Position numbers and translations under genes: made by a program
Part shown: positions 8,946 through 18,431 of the stretch, in pieces
How positions within the stretch are numbered: the first letter of the stretch is position 1
Layout: every line of letters starts with the position of its first letter
DNA from: Petrimonas sp. IBARAKI
GTDB taxonomy: Bacteria; Bacteroidota; Bacteroidia; Bacteroidales; Dysgonomonadaceae
Direction: 5' to 3'
Length of the DNA: 64,000 bases
NCBI GenBank assembly: GCA_002356435.2
Contig: AP018040.2
Coordinates: 806,001 to 870,000 of the forward strand
The notes under the pieces: generated by a model
Told to the model about the DNA's origin: nothing
The model's database searches: none
The model's input: only the letters and a program-made list of their open reading frames with translations

Positions 8946-8971
8946 AATGTGTGGAAAAGTGGGGGAAAGTG
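8946..8971 (+). promoter_or_regulatory. MraZ boxes (three 10-bp spaced direct repeats) upstream of mraZ
   Basis: AATGTG (8946-8951), AAAGTG (8956-8961) and AAAGTG (8966-8971) recur at exact 10-bp steps, one helical turn, 48 nt before the mraZ start. MraZ from other bacteria binds such tandem boxes upstream of its own gene to control the dcw cluster. A -7-like stretch (TAATTTTA, 8983-8990) follows. The boxes are seen directly; autoregulation is inferred. Confidence 0.6.
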
Positions 8972-9018
8972 GATTTATTTTGTAATTTTACCGCAAAAAT
9001 CATAGAATTAAGAATATA

Positions 9019-9462
9019 GTGTTGCAATTCCTGGGAAATATTGAAGCAAAAACCGATGCGAAGGGGCGGATATTTGTGCCGGCAGTTTTTCGTAAGCGTC
9101 TGCAGGGTGCAGAAGAAGAGTTTTTGGTGCTTCGTAAGGATATTTTTCAGGATTGTTTGGTACTTTATCCCGGTACAGTCTGGGAAAACGAGATCGAAAC
9201 ACTCAGGAGCCGGCTCAACAAGTGGAACAAGGAGCAACAGCAGGTTTTCCGTCAGTTTGTGCTCGACGCCGAACGGATTGAAATGGATGCAAGCGGGCGA
9301 ATTTTAATCCCTAAGCGCTATATGGTGCTGGTGGGTATCGAATCTGAAGTTCGTTTTCTGGGTGTGGATAATACTATTGAGATATGGGCGAAAGAAAAAC
9401 TCGAAAAGCCGTTGGTTGATCCCGATGAGTTTTCAGAAAGGTTGCAAGAGCTGATGTCCTGA
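9019..9462 (+). CDS. mraZ: Transcriptional regulator MraZ
   Basis: 147 aa, starting with GTG at 9019; no ATG fits the conserved N-terminus LQFLGNIEAKTDAKGR. Two tandem AbrB-like DNA-binding halves each carry the DxxxR signature: DAKGR at residues 13-17 and DASGR at 90-94. MraZ controls the division and cell wall cluster and binds its own promoter. It is the first gene of the dcw cluster, 7 nt before rsmH, with matching repeat boxes upstream. Confidence 0.95.
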   Translation: MLQFLGNIEAKTDAKGRIFVPAVFRKRLQGAEEEFLVLRKDIFQDCLVLYPGTVWENEIETLRSRLNKWNKEQQQVFRQFVLDAERIEMDASGRILIPKRYMVLVGIESEVRFLGVDNTIEIWAKEKLEKPLVDPDEFSERLQELMS

Positions 9463-9469
9463 TGTGTCC

Positions 9470-10378
9470 ATGAATTTAAAAATATACCACATACCGGCAT
9501 TGCTTCAAGAAAGTGTAGGCGGGTTGAATATCCGTCCCGATGGGGTTTATGTTGACGTGACATTTGGAGGAGGTGGGCACTCGAAAGAAATATTGAAGCG
9601 GTTGGGAAAGAATGGCAGACTGCTTGCCTTTGACCAGGATGAAGATGCATACCAAAACCATATCCCGGACCCGCGTTTCACATTCGTAAAAAGTAATTTT
9701 CGATTTTTGAAGAATTTTCTGCGCTATCACCGGATAGATGAGGTGGATGGAATTCTTGCCGATTTAGGGGTGTCGTCGCATCATTTTGACGATTCGGATC
9801 GTGGATTTTCCTTTCGGTTGCCGGGAGATCTGGATATGCGGATGAACCGGCTGTCCAGAAAAACAGCCGCTGATGTTTTGAATGAATATTCGGAAGAGAA
9901 GTTGTCGGATATTTTTTTCTTTTACGGGGAATTGAAAAGTGCGCGGAAGATTGCAACGGCCGTTTCTGCTTATCGCCGGTCGAAAAAGATCGGTACTGTT
10001 TCTGATTTCCTGGAGATTATGAAGCCGTTCGCCTTTCGAGAAAAAGAAAATAAAACCCTGGCTCAGGCTTTTCAGGCGTTGCGTATTGAGGTGAATGATG
10101 AGTTGGAGGCGCTGGAGGAAATGTTGTTTCAGGGACTGGAAATGTTGAAACCTGGTGGGCGGTTCAGTGTTATTTCCTATCATTCACTGGAAGACCGGTT
10201 GGTGAAGAATTTCTTTAAGGCCGGAAATTTCGAGGGGCATATCATCAAGGATTTTTACGGTAACAGGGAAACCCCGTTTGAATTGATCAACAGGAAAGTG
10301 ATTGTTCCAACGGAACAGGAGCAGGTGGACAATCCGCGTTCGAGAAGTGCCAAACTGCGAATTGCAGAGAAAATATAA
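9470..10378 (+). CDS. rsmH: 16S rRNA (cytosine-1402 N4) methyltransferase RsmH
   Basis: About 302 aa from the ATG at 9470; an in-frame GTG at 9464 would add two residues. The SAM-binding loop TFGGGGHSKEIL and the acidic FDQDEDA motif lie in the first 60 residues. ADLGVSSHHFDDSDRGFSF follows near residue 100, and the C-terminus has the conserved NPRSRSAKLRIAEKI. RsmH methylates the N4 of C1402 in 16S rRNA. It is the usual second gene of dcw clusters. Confidence 0.95.
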   Translation: MNLKIYHIPALLQESVGGLNIRPDGVYVDVTFGGGGHSKEILKRLGKNGRLLAFDQDEDAYQNHIPDPRFTFVKSNFRFLKNFLRYHRIDEVDGILADLGVSSHHFDDSDRGFSFRLPGDLDMRMNRLSRKTAADVLNEYSEEKLSDIFFFYGELKSARKIATAVSAYRRSKKIGTVSDFLEIMKPFAFREKENKTLAQAFQALRIEVNDELEALEEMLFQGLEMLKPGGRFSVISYHSLEDRLVKNFFKAGNFEGHIIKDFYGNRETPFELINRKVIVPTEQEQVDNPRSRSAKLRIAEKI

Positions 10379-10405
10379 CGGAGGGAGTTTGCACCTCACA
10401 AAGTG

Positions 10406-10747
10406 ATGAAAGTGAAGCTAGACAACATAAGAAAATCATTCGTACACGTTTTCGGTGGAAATGTGTTGACGGAGAACTTTTTCGTCAGGAACCTTACATT
10501 TATTTTGGTTTTGGTTGTCATTATGATTTTGTTCATCAGCCACCGGTACACGGTTTTGCAGCGTATAGCAGAGATGGAGCGCCTGAAAGTTGAGTTGAAG
10601 GACGCTAAGTATGAGTCGCTAGACATTTCATCCGACTTGACTGAAGCCAGCCGCCAGGGACAAATCGAAAAAAGGGTGGAAGAGTCGGGTTTAGAGTTGA
10701 AAATAAATAACCAACCGGTTTATCGCATTCAGAAAGGGAAAAAATGA
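10406..10747 (+). CDS. ftsL: FtsL-like cell division membrane protein
   Basis: 113 aa from the ATG at 10406 (a GTG one codon earlier is also possible). It has a basic cytoplasmic N-terminus, one transmembrane helix (about residues 29-46) and a helical, heptad-like periplasmic part (about 50-90, RIAEMERLKVELKDAKYESL). Size, topology and position between rsmH and ftsI identify the FtsL equivalent, which links FtsQ/FtsB-type partners to FtsW/FtsI at the septum. Sequence conservation in FtsL is low, so the call leans on context. It ends 1 nt before ftsI. Confidence 0.8.
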   Translation: MKVKLDNIRKSFVHVFGGNVLTENFFVRNLTFILVLVVIMILFISHRYTVLQRIAEMERLKVELKDAKYESLDISSDLTEASRQGQIEKRVEESGLELKINNQPVYRIQKGKK

Positions 10748-10748
10748 A

Positions 10749-12947
10749 ATGGGAAAGAAAACCGACGAAAACAAAAAGAGGATTTTAAATCGTTACGGCT
10801 TAATTGTATTCCTCCTTCTGGGAGTTGGGCTAATGATTATTTTCTCTGCAGGAAAGATCGTTTTTACGGCGGAAGGAAAGAAGTGGCGGGAAGTAGGGGA
10901 AAGAGAAACCATTATCAAAGACCGCGTCATTCTTCCTAAGCGAGGAAATATCTATACTTATGATGGGAAGCTTCTGGCTACCAGTGAGCCTTTGTACAGT
11001 GTGTACATGGATTTCTGGGCAGAGGGGATGAGAAAAGATACGTTGATGAAGTATGTTGGTGACCTTTCGGTAGCCCTCGCTAAAAAGTTTCCCGACAGAA
11101 CGGCCTCGCAATACAGAAACATTATCCTGAACGGATGGAAACTACGCGAAAAGGAGGAGCGGCAACTGCAGGAGAATGCCACAAAAGGCAGTGAGAAGAA
11201 GGTAGCGCTGAGGTCGCGCTATGTGCGTATCCTTCGTCCTGACATCTCCTACGTTGACTTGAAAGAGATTCGTACCTATCCGTTCCTCAACCAGCGTTCC
11301 AACCGCAGCGGACTAATTGCCGAGGAAAAAAATGCGCGGAAACGCCCCTTCGGGAACCTCGCCAACAGAACGGTTGGAAACGTATACAAAGACCTTGAGA
11401 AAGGGGGAGCAAGCGGACTGGAATTAAAATACGACTCCCTGTTGAGGGGGATTGAAGGGGTGAAAAGCCGACAAAAAATACAGGGCCGCTGGACCGATAT
11501 AGAGGAGATTGCCGCTAAAGACGGATACGATATCGTAACTACGCTCGATGCCGATATTCAGGATGTGACGGAGCGTGCGCTCCGGGCAAAGCTTGAAGAG
11601 ACGGCGGCTGAATCGGGGACGGCAATTATTATGGAAACCAAAACAGGTGAGATTAAGGGGATTGCCAACTTGGACCGGATGAGTAACGGGAACTATGGTG
11701 AGGGTAATCCCAATGCTTTTTCCTACATGAACGAACCGGGATCTACCTTCAAGACCGTAACGGTCATGGTGGCAATCGATGACGGATTGATAACTCCTGC
11801 CGACTCCTTTCATGTGGGCAACGGACTGTATCAGTACAACGGAAAGTGGGTGCGTGACCACTATTGGCGACAGGGCCGTGACCGGGGATACCTTACGGTA
11901 AAGGAAGGGATAGAAGTCTCTTCAAACGTGGTGATGAGTAAAATTGTACTTAAAGCATACGGTGATGATCCGGCAAAATTTGTAAAAGGCATTGACAGGA
12001 TAGGCTTACGAAAAAAACTCACCTGGGATGTCCCGTTGAACGGAATTGAAGGAACATCATCCATTCGTTTTCCCGATGATAAGGTAAATTACTGGTCCAA
12101 AACCACACTGCCGTGGATGTCTTTCGGTTATGAATCCAAAGTTCCACCCATCTATATGCTGATGTTCTACAACGGTATTGCCAACGGTGGAAAAATGATC
12201 AAGCCGTTTATTGCTAAAACATTGTTGAAAGACGGAAAAGTGGTGGAAGAGTATAAGGCGGAAGTGGTGAACGAAAAGATGTGTAAAGATAGCACCCTGA
12301 TCCAAATCCAGGATATGCTGGTAGGGGTTATTGAGAACGGGACGGCGAAAGTTGTGAAATCGGACTATTTCCCTATTGCAGGAAAAACGGGAACAGCACA
12401 AATAGCCAGTGGTGGCGGATACAGCGATTATTACGTTTCGTTCTGCGGATACTTCCCCGCAGACGACCCAACCTATACGTGTTTCGTAGGTATCAGAAAA
12501 CCTCGAGGAGTTCCGTCAGGCGGAGGACAAGCAGGTATGGTTTTCAAAAATATCGCGGAGCAGACGTATGTTAAGCGGACTCAGCTTGCCCCTGAACAAG
12601 CACGGATAGATTCTACCCTGCAGAAAATGCCGGCTATTAAAAGCGGAAGCTGGGGAAACAGTCAGGCGGTACTGTCGATGCTGAATTTCAAATCTTCCGT
12701 TTCGGATTCCGCTTCCGACTGGGTGAAAGTAAAATACGACAGCGTTGCTTATCATCCACAGGCATTGGCGATAAATAAGAATTCGGTGCCAAATGTGTTG
12801 GGCATGGGTGCAAAAGATGCGGTTTACCTGCTCGAAAAATCAGGATTAAGGGTCAATCTGACCGGCTCGGGGAAAGTGGTTTCGCAATCGTTCACTCCGG
12901 AGAGCAAACTGATTAGAGGTACAACCATTAGCATAACGTTGCGGTAA
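10749..12947 (+). CDS. ftsI: Septal peptidoglycan transpeptidase FtsI (PBP3) with C-terminal PASTA domain
   Basis: 732 aa. One N-terminal transmembrane helix (about 14-34) is followed by the PBP dimerisation domain (about 60-230) and a transpeptidase domain. The active-site motifs are present: S332-TFK (SxxK), S391-SN (SxN) and K546-TGTA (KTG). A single PASTA domain (about 672-732, VPNVLGMGAKDAVYLLEKSG) closes the protein. FtsI crosslinks septal peptidoglycan with FtsW. It is longer than the E. coli protein because of the PASTA domain, which is common in Bacteroidetes. Confidence 0.95.
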   Translation: MGKKTDENKKRILNRYGLIVFLLLGVGLMIIFSAGKIVFTAEGKKWREVGERETIIKDRVILPKRGNIYTYDGKLLATSEPLYSVYMDFWAEGMRKDTLMKYVGDLSVALAKKFPDRTASQYRNIILNGWKLREKEERQLQENATKGSEKKVALRSRYVRILRPDISYVDLKEIRTYPFLNQRSNRSGLIAEEKNARKRPFGNLANRTVGNVYKDLEKGGASGLELKYDSLLRGIEGVKSRQKIQGRWTDIEEIAAKDGYDIVTTLDADIQDVTERALRAKLEETAAESGTAIIMETKTGEIKGIANLDRMSNGNYGEGNPNAFSYMNEPGSTFKTVTVMVAIDDGLITPADSFHVGNGLYQYNGKWVRDHYWRQGRDRGYLTVKEGIEVSSNVVMSKIVLKAYGDDPAKFVKGIDRIGLRKKLTWDVPLNGIEGTSSIRFPDDKVNYWSKTTLPWMSFGYESKVPPIYMLMFYNGIANGGKMIKPFIAKTLLKDGKVVEEYKAEVVNEKMCKDSTLIQIQDMLVGVIENGTAKVVKSDYFPIAGKTGTAQIASGGGYSDYYVSFCGYFPADDPTYTCFVGIRKPRGVPSGGGQAGMVFKNIAEQTYVKRTQLAPEQARIDSTLQKMPAIKSGSWGNSQAVLSMLNFKSSVSDSASDWVKVKYDSVAYHPQALAINKNSVPNVLGMGAKDAVYLLEKSGLRVNLTGSGKVVSQSFTPESKLIRGTTISITLR

Positions 12948-12962
12948 AAAACAGATATTAAT

Positions 12963-14423
12963 ATGAAACTGAGTCAACTTACAGAAAGGTGTAAAATCGT
13001 GGCAATTCACGGGGAAGAGAATGTGGAAGTTGAAAGTATCACTTCCGATTCCCGCCAGGTGCAAAAAGGTTCGCTTTTTATCGCAGTGGAGGGTATCAAT
13101 ACCGATGGACACGATTATATTGCCAAGGCGATAGAACAGGATGTGTTGGTCGTGGTGTATGATAAGCCGATGTTTGAAGAGTATTTTTCGAGAGTTACGT
13201 ACGTTCAGGTCGAAAATTCGGCCGTCGCTTTGGCGCAAATCGCTTCTGTCTGGTACGGGAACCCATCGGAGCAGTTGAAGCTGGTTGGTGTAACCGGAAC
13301 GAACGGAAAGACAACCGTCGCTACATTACTGTACAGGATGTTTCGGACATTGGGGTATGGCGCAGGCTTGCTCTCAACCGTAACCAACTGTGTAAACGAT
13401 GACAGTTACCCCACCACGCATACCACCCTTGACCCCATCACCCTAAACTCTTTTTTGAGGAAGATGGTTGATGCCGGTTGCGAATATGCCTTTATGGAAG
13501 TGAGTTCCCATGCCATTCATCAAAAACGGGTCTACGGACTGCATTTCGAAGGGGGAATTTTTACCAACCTCACGCAGGACCACCTGGATTATCACAAGAA
13601 CATGTTGGAGTATCGGAACGTGAAAAAAGCTTTTTTCGACGCTTTGCCCGAAACCGCTTTTGCCCTTACCAACTCGGATGATAAAAACGGAGGGGTGATG
13701 CTTCAAAATACAAAGGCCAAACGATATACTTATTCCGTAAAAGGATTGGCGGATTTTAAAGCACGGATTTTCGAGAAACATTTTGATGGGACCGAAATAG
13801 AAATTAACGGGAAACAGCTGATTGTACAGTTTGTGGGTGTTTTTAATGTGTATAACCTGCTGGCGGTTTATGGTGTATCTGTTTTGCTAGGAGAAGAACC
13901 GGAGGAGGTACTCAGGATATTAAGCGTTTTGAAACCTGTGGCCGGACGTTTCCAGACATTACGATCGCCCGGAAATTTTACCGCCATTGTAGACTATGCC
14001 CATACACCCGACGCTTTGACTAATGTTCTCAATGCTATCCACGAAGTGCTGGATCAGAAGGGCAATATAATAACGGTAGTAGGATGCGGCGGTAACCGAG
14101 ACAGGACCAAACGTCCGTTAATGGCGCGTGAAGCGGTGGAGTTAAGCAACCGGGTAATCCTGACCTCCGATAATCCCCGGTTCGAAGAGCCGCAGGATAT
14201 CATTGACGACATGGTAGCCGGTTTGGATGATGAGCAACGCCGCAGTGCACTTTCGATCGTGGATCGTCGTGAAGCGATAAAAACCGCTTGTGCACTGGCC
14301 AAGCCAGGTGATATTATTCTCGTTGCCGGAAAAGGACACGAAGACTACCAGGAAATTAAAGGCGTGAAGTATCATTTTGACGATAAAGAAGAGTTGGAAA
14401 AAATATTCCACACGTCACCATAA
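12963..14423 (+). CDS. murE: UDP-MurNAc-L-Ala-D-Glu:meso-diaminopimelate ligase MurE
   Basis: 486 aa. The Mur ligase ATP loop GTNGKTT is at residues 112-118. The downstream conserved blocks [10 protein letters not shown] and [10 protein letters not shown] are present. The motif DNPR (403-406) marks meso-diaminopimelate rather than lysine as the added amino acid, so the peptidoglycan is of the DAP type. The gene starts 15 nt after ftsI in the dcw operon. Confidence 0.95.
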   Translation: MKLSQLTERCKIVAIHGEENVEVESITSDSRQVQKGSLFIAVEGINTDGHDYIAKAIEQDVLVVVYDKPMFEEYFSRVTYVQVENSAVALAQIASVWYGNPSEQLKLVGVTGTNGKTTVATLLYRMFRTLGYGAGLLSTVTNCVNDDSYPTTHTTLDPITLNSFLRKMVDAGCEYAFMEVSSHAIHQKRVYGLHFEGGIFTNLTQDHLDYHKNMLEYRNVKKAFFDALPETAFALTNSDDKNGGVMLQNTKAKRYTYSVKGLADFKARIFEKHFDGTEIEINGKQLIVQFVGVFNVYNLLAVYGVSVLLGEEPEEVLRILSVLKPVAGRFQTLRSPGNFTAIVDYAHTPDALTNVLNAIHEVLDQKGNIITVVGCGGNRDRTKRPLMAREAVELSNRVILTSDNPRFEEPQDIIDDMVAGLDDEQRRSALSIVDRREAIKTACALAKPGDIILVAGKGHEDYQEIKGVKYHFDDKEELEKIFHTSP

Positions 14424-14436
14424 CTCATAACTAAAT

Positions 14437-15696
14437 ATGCTGTACTATCTATTTCAATATTTGGACAAACTTGACTTCCCCGGAGCGGGAATGTTTCAGT
14501 TTGTTACGTTCCGGGCAGCACTCGCCGCCCTTGTTTCGTTGCTTTTCTCGGTAATTGTCGGTGCCAGGATCATTCGTAAACTACAAAAGAAGCAGATAGG
14601 GGAAACCATTCGCAACCTTGACCTGGAAGGACAATACAGCAAGCGGGGAACGCCAACTATGGGTGGTGTTATCATTATCCTCTCTATTTTGGTGTCGATA
14701 TTGCTGATGGGTAAATTAGAGAATATCTATATCATTATAATGATAATAAGCACGATCTGGTTGGGTGCTTTAGGCTTTGCCGATGATTATATCAAGGTAT
14801 TTAAAAAAGACAAGGAAGGGCTGAAAGGAAAAATCAAAGTCGTGGCACAAGTCGGTTTGGGTTTGATTGTAGGCTTGATGATGTACTGGAGCCCCGATAT
14901 CGTTGCGCGTGAGAACACCGAAATCCGGGTGAATAATGTCATTGAACAGGTGCAGTATAAAGATCAGAATGTCAAGACCACAAAAACGACCATCCCTTTT
15001 GTGAAAAACAATAATTTTGATTATCGCTGGCTCGTTTCGTGGATGGGCGATTTTGCCGATGAAGCGGTCTGGGTTGTCTTTGTGCTTTCTGTAATTCTGA
15101 TTGTTACGGCAGTTTCAAACAGTGCGAACTTGACGGACGGACTGGATGGCCTGGCCTCCGGATCGTCAGCGGTCATCGGTGTGGCGCTGGGAGTCCTGGC
15201 ATACGTGTCCGGGCGTGTCGACTTTGCTTCATACCTGAACATCATGTACATCCCCGGAGGGGATGAACTGATGGTTTTTGCCGCTGCATTTGTGGGGGCT
15301 ACTGTCGGTTTTCTCTGGTACAACGCCTATCCCGCCCAGGTTTTTATGGGCGATACGGGTAGCCTGACGTTAGGCGGGATTATCGGGGTTTTTGCCGTGC
15401 TTATCCATAAGGAGATGCTGCTTCCTATCTTGTGCGGGGTGTTTTTTGTAGAAGCCCTCTCTGTAATTCTGCAGGTCACTTACTTTAAATATACAAAAAA
15501 AAGATCGGGTATCGGGAAACGGGTGTTTAAAATGTCGCCCCTGCATCACCATTTTCAGAAAGCAGGAAATGCCGGGATCGATGCCCTGATTCAGAAACCG
15601 CTGATCCCGATCACCGAACCCAAGATCGTTTCGCGATTCTGGCTTATAGGAATGATTCTGGCGGTAATAGCCGTAGCAACGTTGAAGATGAGGTAG
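14437..15696 (+). CDS. mraY: Phospho-MurNAc-pentapeptide translocase MraY
   Basis: 419 aa polytopic membrane protein that transfers phospho-MurNAc-pentapeptide to undecaprenyl phosphate, giving lipid I. The signature sites are FADDYIKVFKKDKEGLKGK (about residues 124-142), NLTDGLDGLA and MGDTGSLTLGG. An insertion of about 50 residues after the fourth membrane segment (about 160-205, rich in charged residues) makes it longer than the E. coli enzyme; such a loop is usual in the phylum. It lies between murE and murD with 13-nt gaps on both sides. Confidence 0.95.
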   Translation: MLYYLFQYLDKLDFPGAGMFQFVTFRAALAALVSLLFSVIVGARIIRKLQKKQIGETIRNLDLEGQYSKRGTPTMGGVIIILSILVSILLMGKLENIYIIIMIISTIWLGALGFADDYIKVFKKDKEGLKGKIKVVAQVGLGLIVGLMMYWSPDIVARENTEIRVNNVIEQVQYKDQNVKTTKTTIPFVKNNNFDYRWLVSWMGDFADEAVWVVFVLSVILIVTAVSNSANLTDGLDGLASGSSAVIGVALGVLAYVSGRVDFASYLNIMYIPGGDELMVFAAAFVGATVGFLWYNAYPAQVFMGDTGSLTLGGIIGVFAVLIHKEMLLPILCGVFFVEALSVILQVTYFKYTKKRSGIGKRVFKMSPLHHHFQKAGNAGIDALIQKPLIPITEPKIVSRFWLIGMILAVIAVATLKMR

Positions 15697-15709
15697 TAAA
15701 TCATATATT

Positions 15710-17047
15710 ATGCATTATGAATTAATAATATTGGGTGGTGGCGAATCGGGAGTAGGTTCTGCCATTCTTGCTAAGGCGAAAGGAATCCGGGTTTTCCTTT
15801 CTGATTCTGGAATGCTTAAGGGGGAACACCGGAAAACGCTTGTCGACTACGGAATTGATTTTGAAGAAGGCGGCCACACAGAGGAGAGCATCCTCTCTGC
15901 GAGCGAGATAGTAAAGAGCCCGGGCATTCCCGATACCATACCCTTGATGCAGAAAATTATTTCAAAAGGAATCCGGGTGATATCCGAAATTGAGTTTGCC
16001 GGAAGGTATACCCACGCCAAGATGATCTGTATTACCGGGAGCAACGGTAAAACCACTACGGCAAGCCTTATTTATCACATCCTGAAATCGGCAGGACTAA
16101 ACGTGGGGCTGGGAGGAAACATAGGCAAAAGCTTTGCCAGGCAGGTGGCGGAAGAGAATTTCGACTACTTTGTGCTGGAGTTAAGTAGTTTTCAGCTGGA
16201 AGGCGTGTATGATTTTAAAGCGGATATCGCCGTATTGATGAACATAACTCCCGACCACCTAGATAGGTACGATCACAATATGCAAAATTACGTGGATGCA
16301 AAAATGCGAATCATACGCAACCATAAAATGGGAGATTCTTTTATTTACTGGATAGACGATCCGGTAGTGACAAAGGAAATCGAAAAACTTAAACCCGCAT
16401 CTGATTTATATTCTTTTACTGAAAAAAATAATCAACGGGCTGCGGCTTATTCGGAGGGCAATAAAATGTATATACAAACCAAAGGAACTGTTTTTGATAT
16501 GGAGTTGGAATTGCTGGCGTTACAGGGAATGCATAATTTGTATAACTCTATGGCGTCGGGGATTGTGGCTAAATTACTTGATATCTCGGACGATAATTTA
16601 CGCCTGGCTCTTTCTGACTTTAAAGGCGTTCCGCACCGCTTGGAAAAAGTAGCGTCGGTGCGAGGTGTGCAATACATAAATGACTCCAAGGCTACCAACG
16701 TAAACTCGTGCTGGTACGCACTTCAGAGTATGCGCACGAAAGTTGTGCTGATTCTTGGCGGTACCGATAAGGGAAACGATTACACCGAGATTGAAGAGCT
16801 GGTAAGGCAAAAGGCTAGGGGGTTGATATTCCTGGGAAAAGATAACCGCAAGCTGCGTGCTTTCTTCGACGGGATCGTCCCCGACATAGAAGAGGTAAAC
16901 TCCATGAAAGATGCTGTTGATACCGCTTACCGGATGGCAGAAAAAGGGGATACCGTATTGCTGTCGCCCTGTTGCGCCAGCTTCGACCTGTTCCAGAATT
17001 ACGAGGACCGTGGTAATCAATTCAAGGATTGTGTGAGGAGGTTGTAA
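15710..17047 (+). CDS. murD: UDP-MurNAc-L-alanine:D-glutamate ligase MurD
   Basis: 445 aa. The N-terminal Rossmann-like part begins MHYELIILGGGESGVGSA. The ATP loop GSNGKTT is at 110-116, and NITPDHLDRY and HRLEKV further identify MurD. It adds D-glutamate to UDP-MurNAc-L-Ala. The first codons share the 13-nt string GCATTATGAATTA with the start region of murC (19571-19583), in a different frame. 34 nt separate it from ftsW. Confidence 0.95.
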   Translation: MHYELIILGGGESGVGSAILAKAKGIRVFLSDSGMLKGEHRKTLVDYGIDFEEGGHTEESILSASEIVKSPGIPDTIPLMQKIISKGIRVISEIEFAGRYTHAKMICITGSNGKTTTASLIYHILKSAGLNVGLGGNIGKSFARQVAEENFDYFVLELSSFQLEGVYDFKADIAVLMNITPDHLDRYDHNMQNYVDAKMRIIRNHKMGDSFIYWIDDPVVTKEIEKLKPASDLYSFTEKNNQRAAAYSEGNKMYIQTKGTVFDMELELLALQGMHNLYNSMASGIVAKLLDISDDNLRLALSDFKGVPHRLEKVASVRGVQYINDSKATNVNSCWYALQSMRTKVVLILGGTDKGNDYTEIEELVRQKARGLIFLGKDNRKLRAFFDGIVPDIEEVNSMKDAVDTAYRMAEKGDTVLLSPCCASFDLFQNYEDRGNQFKDCVRRL

Positions 17048-17081
17048 GGGTGGGGTTTGAGATAACTAAAAAAATGAAAAT

Positions 17082-18431
17082 ATGCTTGATAAAATAAAGA
17101 ATGCCATTAATCCGACAAATTTTCAGGAAGATTTAGAAAACTCAAAATCCACGTTGGAGAAATTCGGAGTGAAAATCTTTAAAGGTGATAAAGTCATATG
17201 GTTGGTATTTGTTATCTTGTGTGTGATTTCACTGGTGGAGATCTTCAGTGCTACCAGCACCATTGTTTATAAACAGCAAAATCAATGGGGCCCCATCTTA
17301 CGCCACACCATGTTTTTGATCGGAGGAGTGGGGGTCATTGTTTTGATTCACAATATACCTTACCGGTATTTCTCTTCCCTGATTTTTGTGCTTATCGCTT
17401 CGATCGTCTTACTCCTGCTCACACCGGTTATCGGGACTACGGTAAACGGTGCTGAGCGGTGGATCTCTATCTTTGGTTTTACCATTCAACCGTCGGAAAT
17501 AGCCAAGATATCGCTTATGGGCACGATAGCGTTTCTGCTCAGTAAACAAAACGGCATGAACGACGGCTTGCTCTTCAAGTGGATGATCGGGTTGATGATT
17601 GTTGTTTGCGGCATTATTGCAATGGATAATTTGTCGACGGCAGCGCTGCTCTTTGTAGTTTGTTTTTTGCTGATGTTTATCGGAAATGTAAAGTTGGCAA
17701 GATTGCTAAAAGTGGGCGGAGCAGGGATAGCCTTTCTCGTACTCTTCATTGTGTTGCTGAAAGTGATTCCCGCCGATTGGACCGATTCCGGCGCGTTAAG
17801 CCGTGTAGGTACCTGGCAAAACCGGATTGCAGAATTTGGCAGCCACAAGGAAGAATCGGAAGAGACATACTACACCATTACCGACGAGAACTATCAGGTG
17901 GCACATGCTAAAATAGCCATTGCCAACGGAGGAGTTTTAGGCAAGTTCCCGGGCAACAGTACAGAGCGTGATTTTCTTCCCCAGGCTTATTCCGATTTTA
18001 TTTATGCGATAATCATCGAGGAGATGGGTATTGCCGGTGGAATTTTTGTGCTGCTGCTCTACATCATCATCCTGATCCGGGCGGGAATGATCGCCCGGAA
18101 AACCCAGAAACTTTTTCCGAAATATCTTGTTCTGGGCTCGGCACTCATGTTATCGATGCAGGCGTTTATTAACATGGCTGTGGCTGTGAATTTGATCCCG
18201 GTAACCGGCCAGCCGTTGCCGCTCATCAGCCGGGGAGGGACGTCACTGCTCATCACTTGCGCTTACTTCGGGTTGATTTTAAGTGCAGACAGGTTTGGAA
18301 TCGGAAAGAAGAAAGGAGAGGTGACCATCGATGAAACAGATCAGCCTGATGAGAGAAAAGATAAAAAGAACGCTGTGGAAACCATAGATAAATTGGAAGA
18401 AAAAGTGGAATTTGAAATTATTCAGGTGTGA
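17082..18431 (+). CDS. ftsW: SEDS-family septal peptidoglycan polymerase FtsW
   Basis: 449 aa with about ten hydrophobic segments. Conserved SEDS blocks are NGAERWISIFGFTIQPSEIAK (trimmed here to its key residues), LPQAYSDFIYAIIIEEMG and the C-terminal PVTGQPLPLISRGGTS. FtsW polymerises glycan strands at the septum with FtsI. The charged C-terminal tail of about 40 residues (DERKDKKNAVETIDKLEEKVE) is cytoplasmic. The stop codon overlaps the murG start (TGATG), suggesting translational coupling. Confidence 0.95.
   Translation: MLDKIKNAINPTNFQEDLENSKSTLEKFGVKIFKGDKVIWLVFVILCVISLVEIFSATSTIVYKQQNQWGPILRHTMFLIGGVGVIVLIHNIPYRYFSSLIFVLIASIVLLLLTPVIGTTVNGAERWISIFGFTIQPSEIAKISLMGTIAFLLSKQNGMNDGLLFKWMIGLMIVVCGIIAMDNLSTAALLFVVCFLLMFIGNVKLARLLKVGGAGIAFLVLFIVLLKVIPADWTDSGALSRVGTWQNRIAEFGSHKEESEETYYTITDENYQVAHAKIAIANGGVLGKFPGNSTERDFLPQAYSDFIYAIIIEEMGIAGGIFVLLLYIIILIRAGMIARKTQKLFPKYLVLGSALMLSMQAFINMAVAVNLIPVTGQPLPLISRGGTSLLITCAYFGLILSADRFGIGKKKGEVTIDETDQPDERKDKKNAVETIDKLEEKVEFEIIQV

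Noticed and set aside
8925-8960. DnaA-box-like strings (TGTTGATAA, TGTGGAAAA) suggesting an origin
   Set aside because: Only one or two poor matches, no cluster, no AT-rich unwinding block and no dnaA, dnaN or gidA nearby; the second string overlaps the MraZ boxes, a better explanation.
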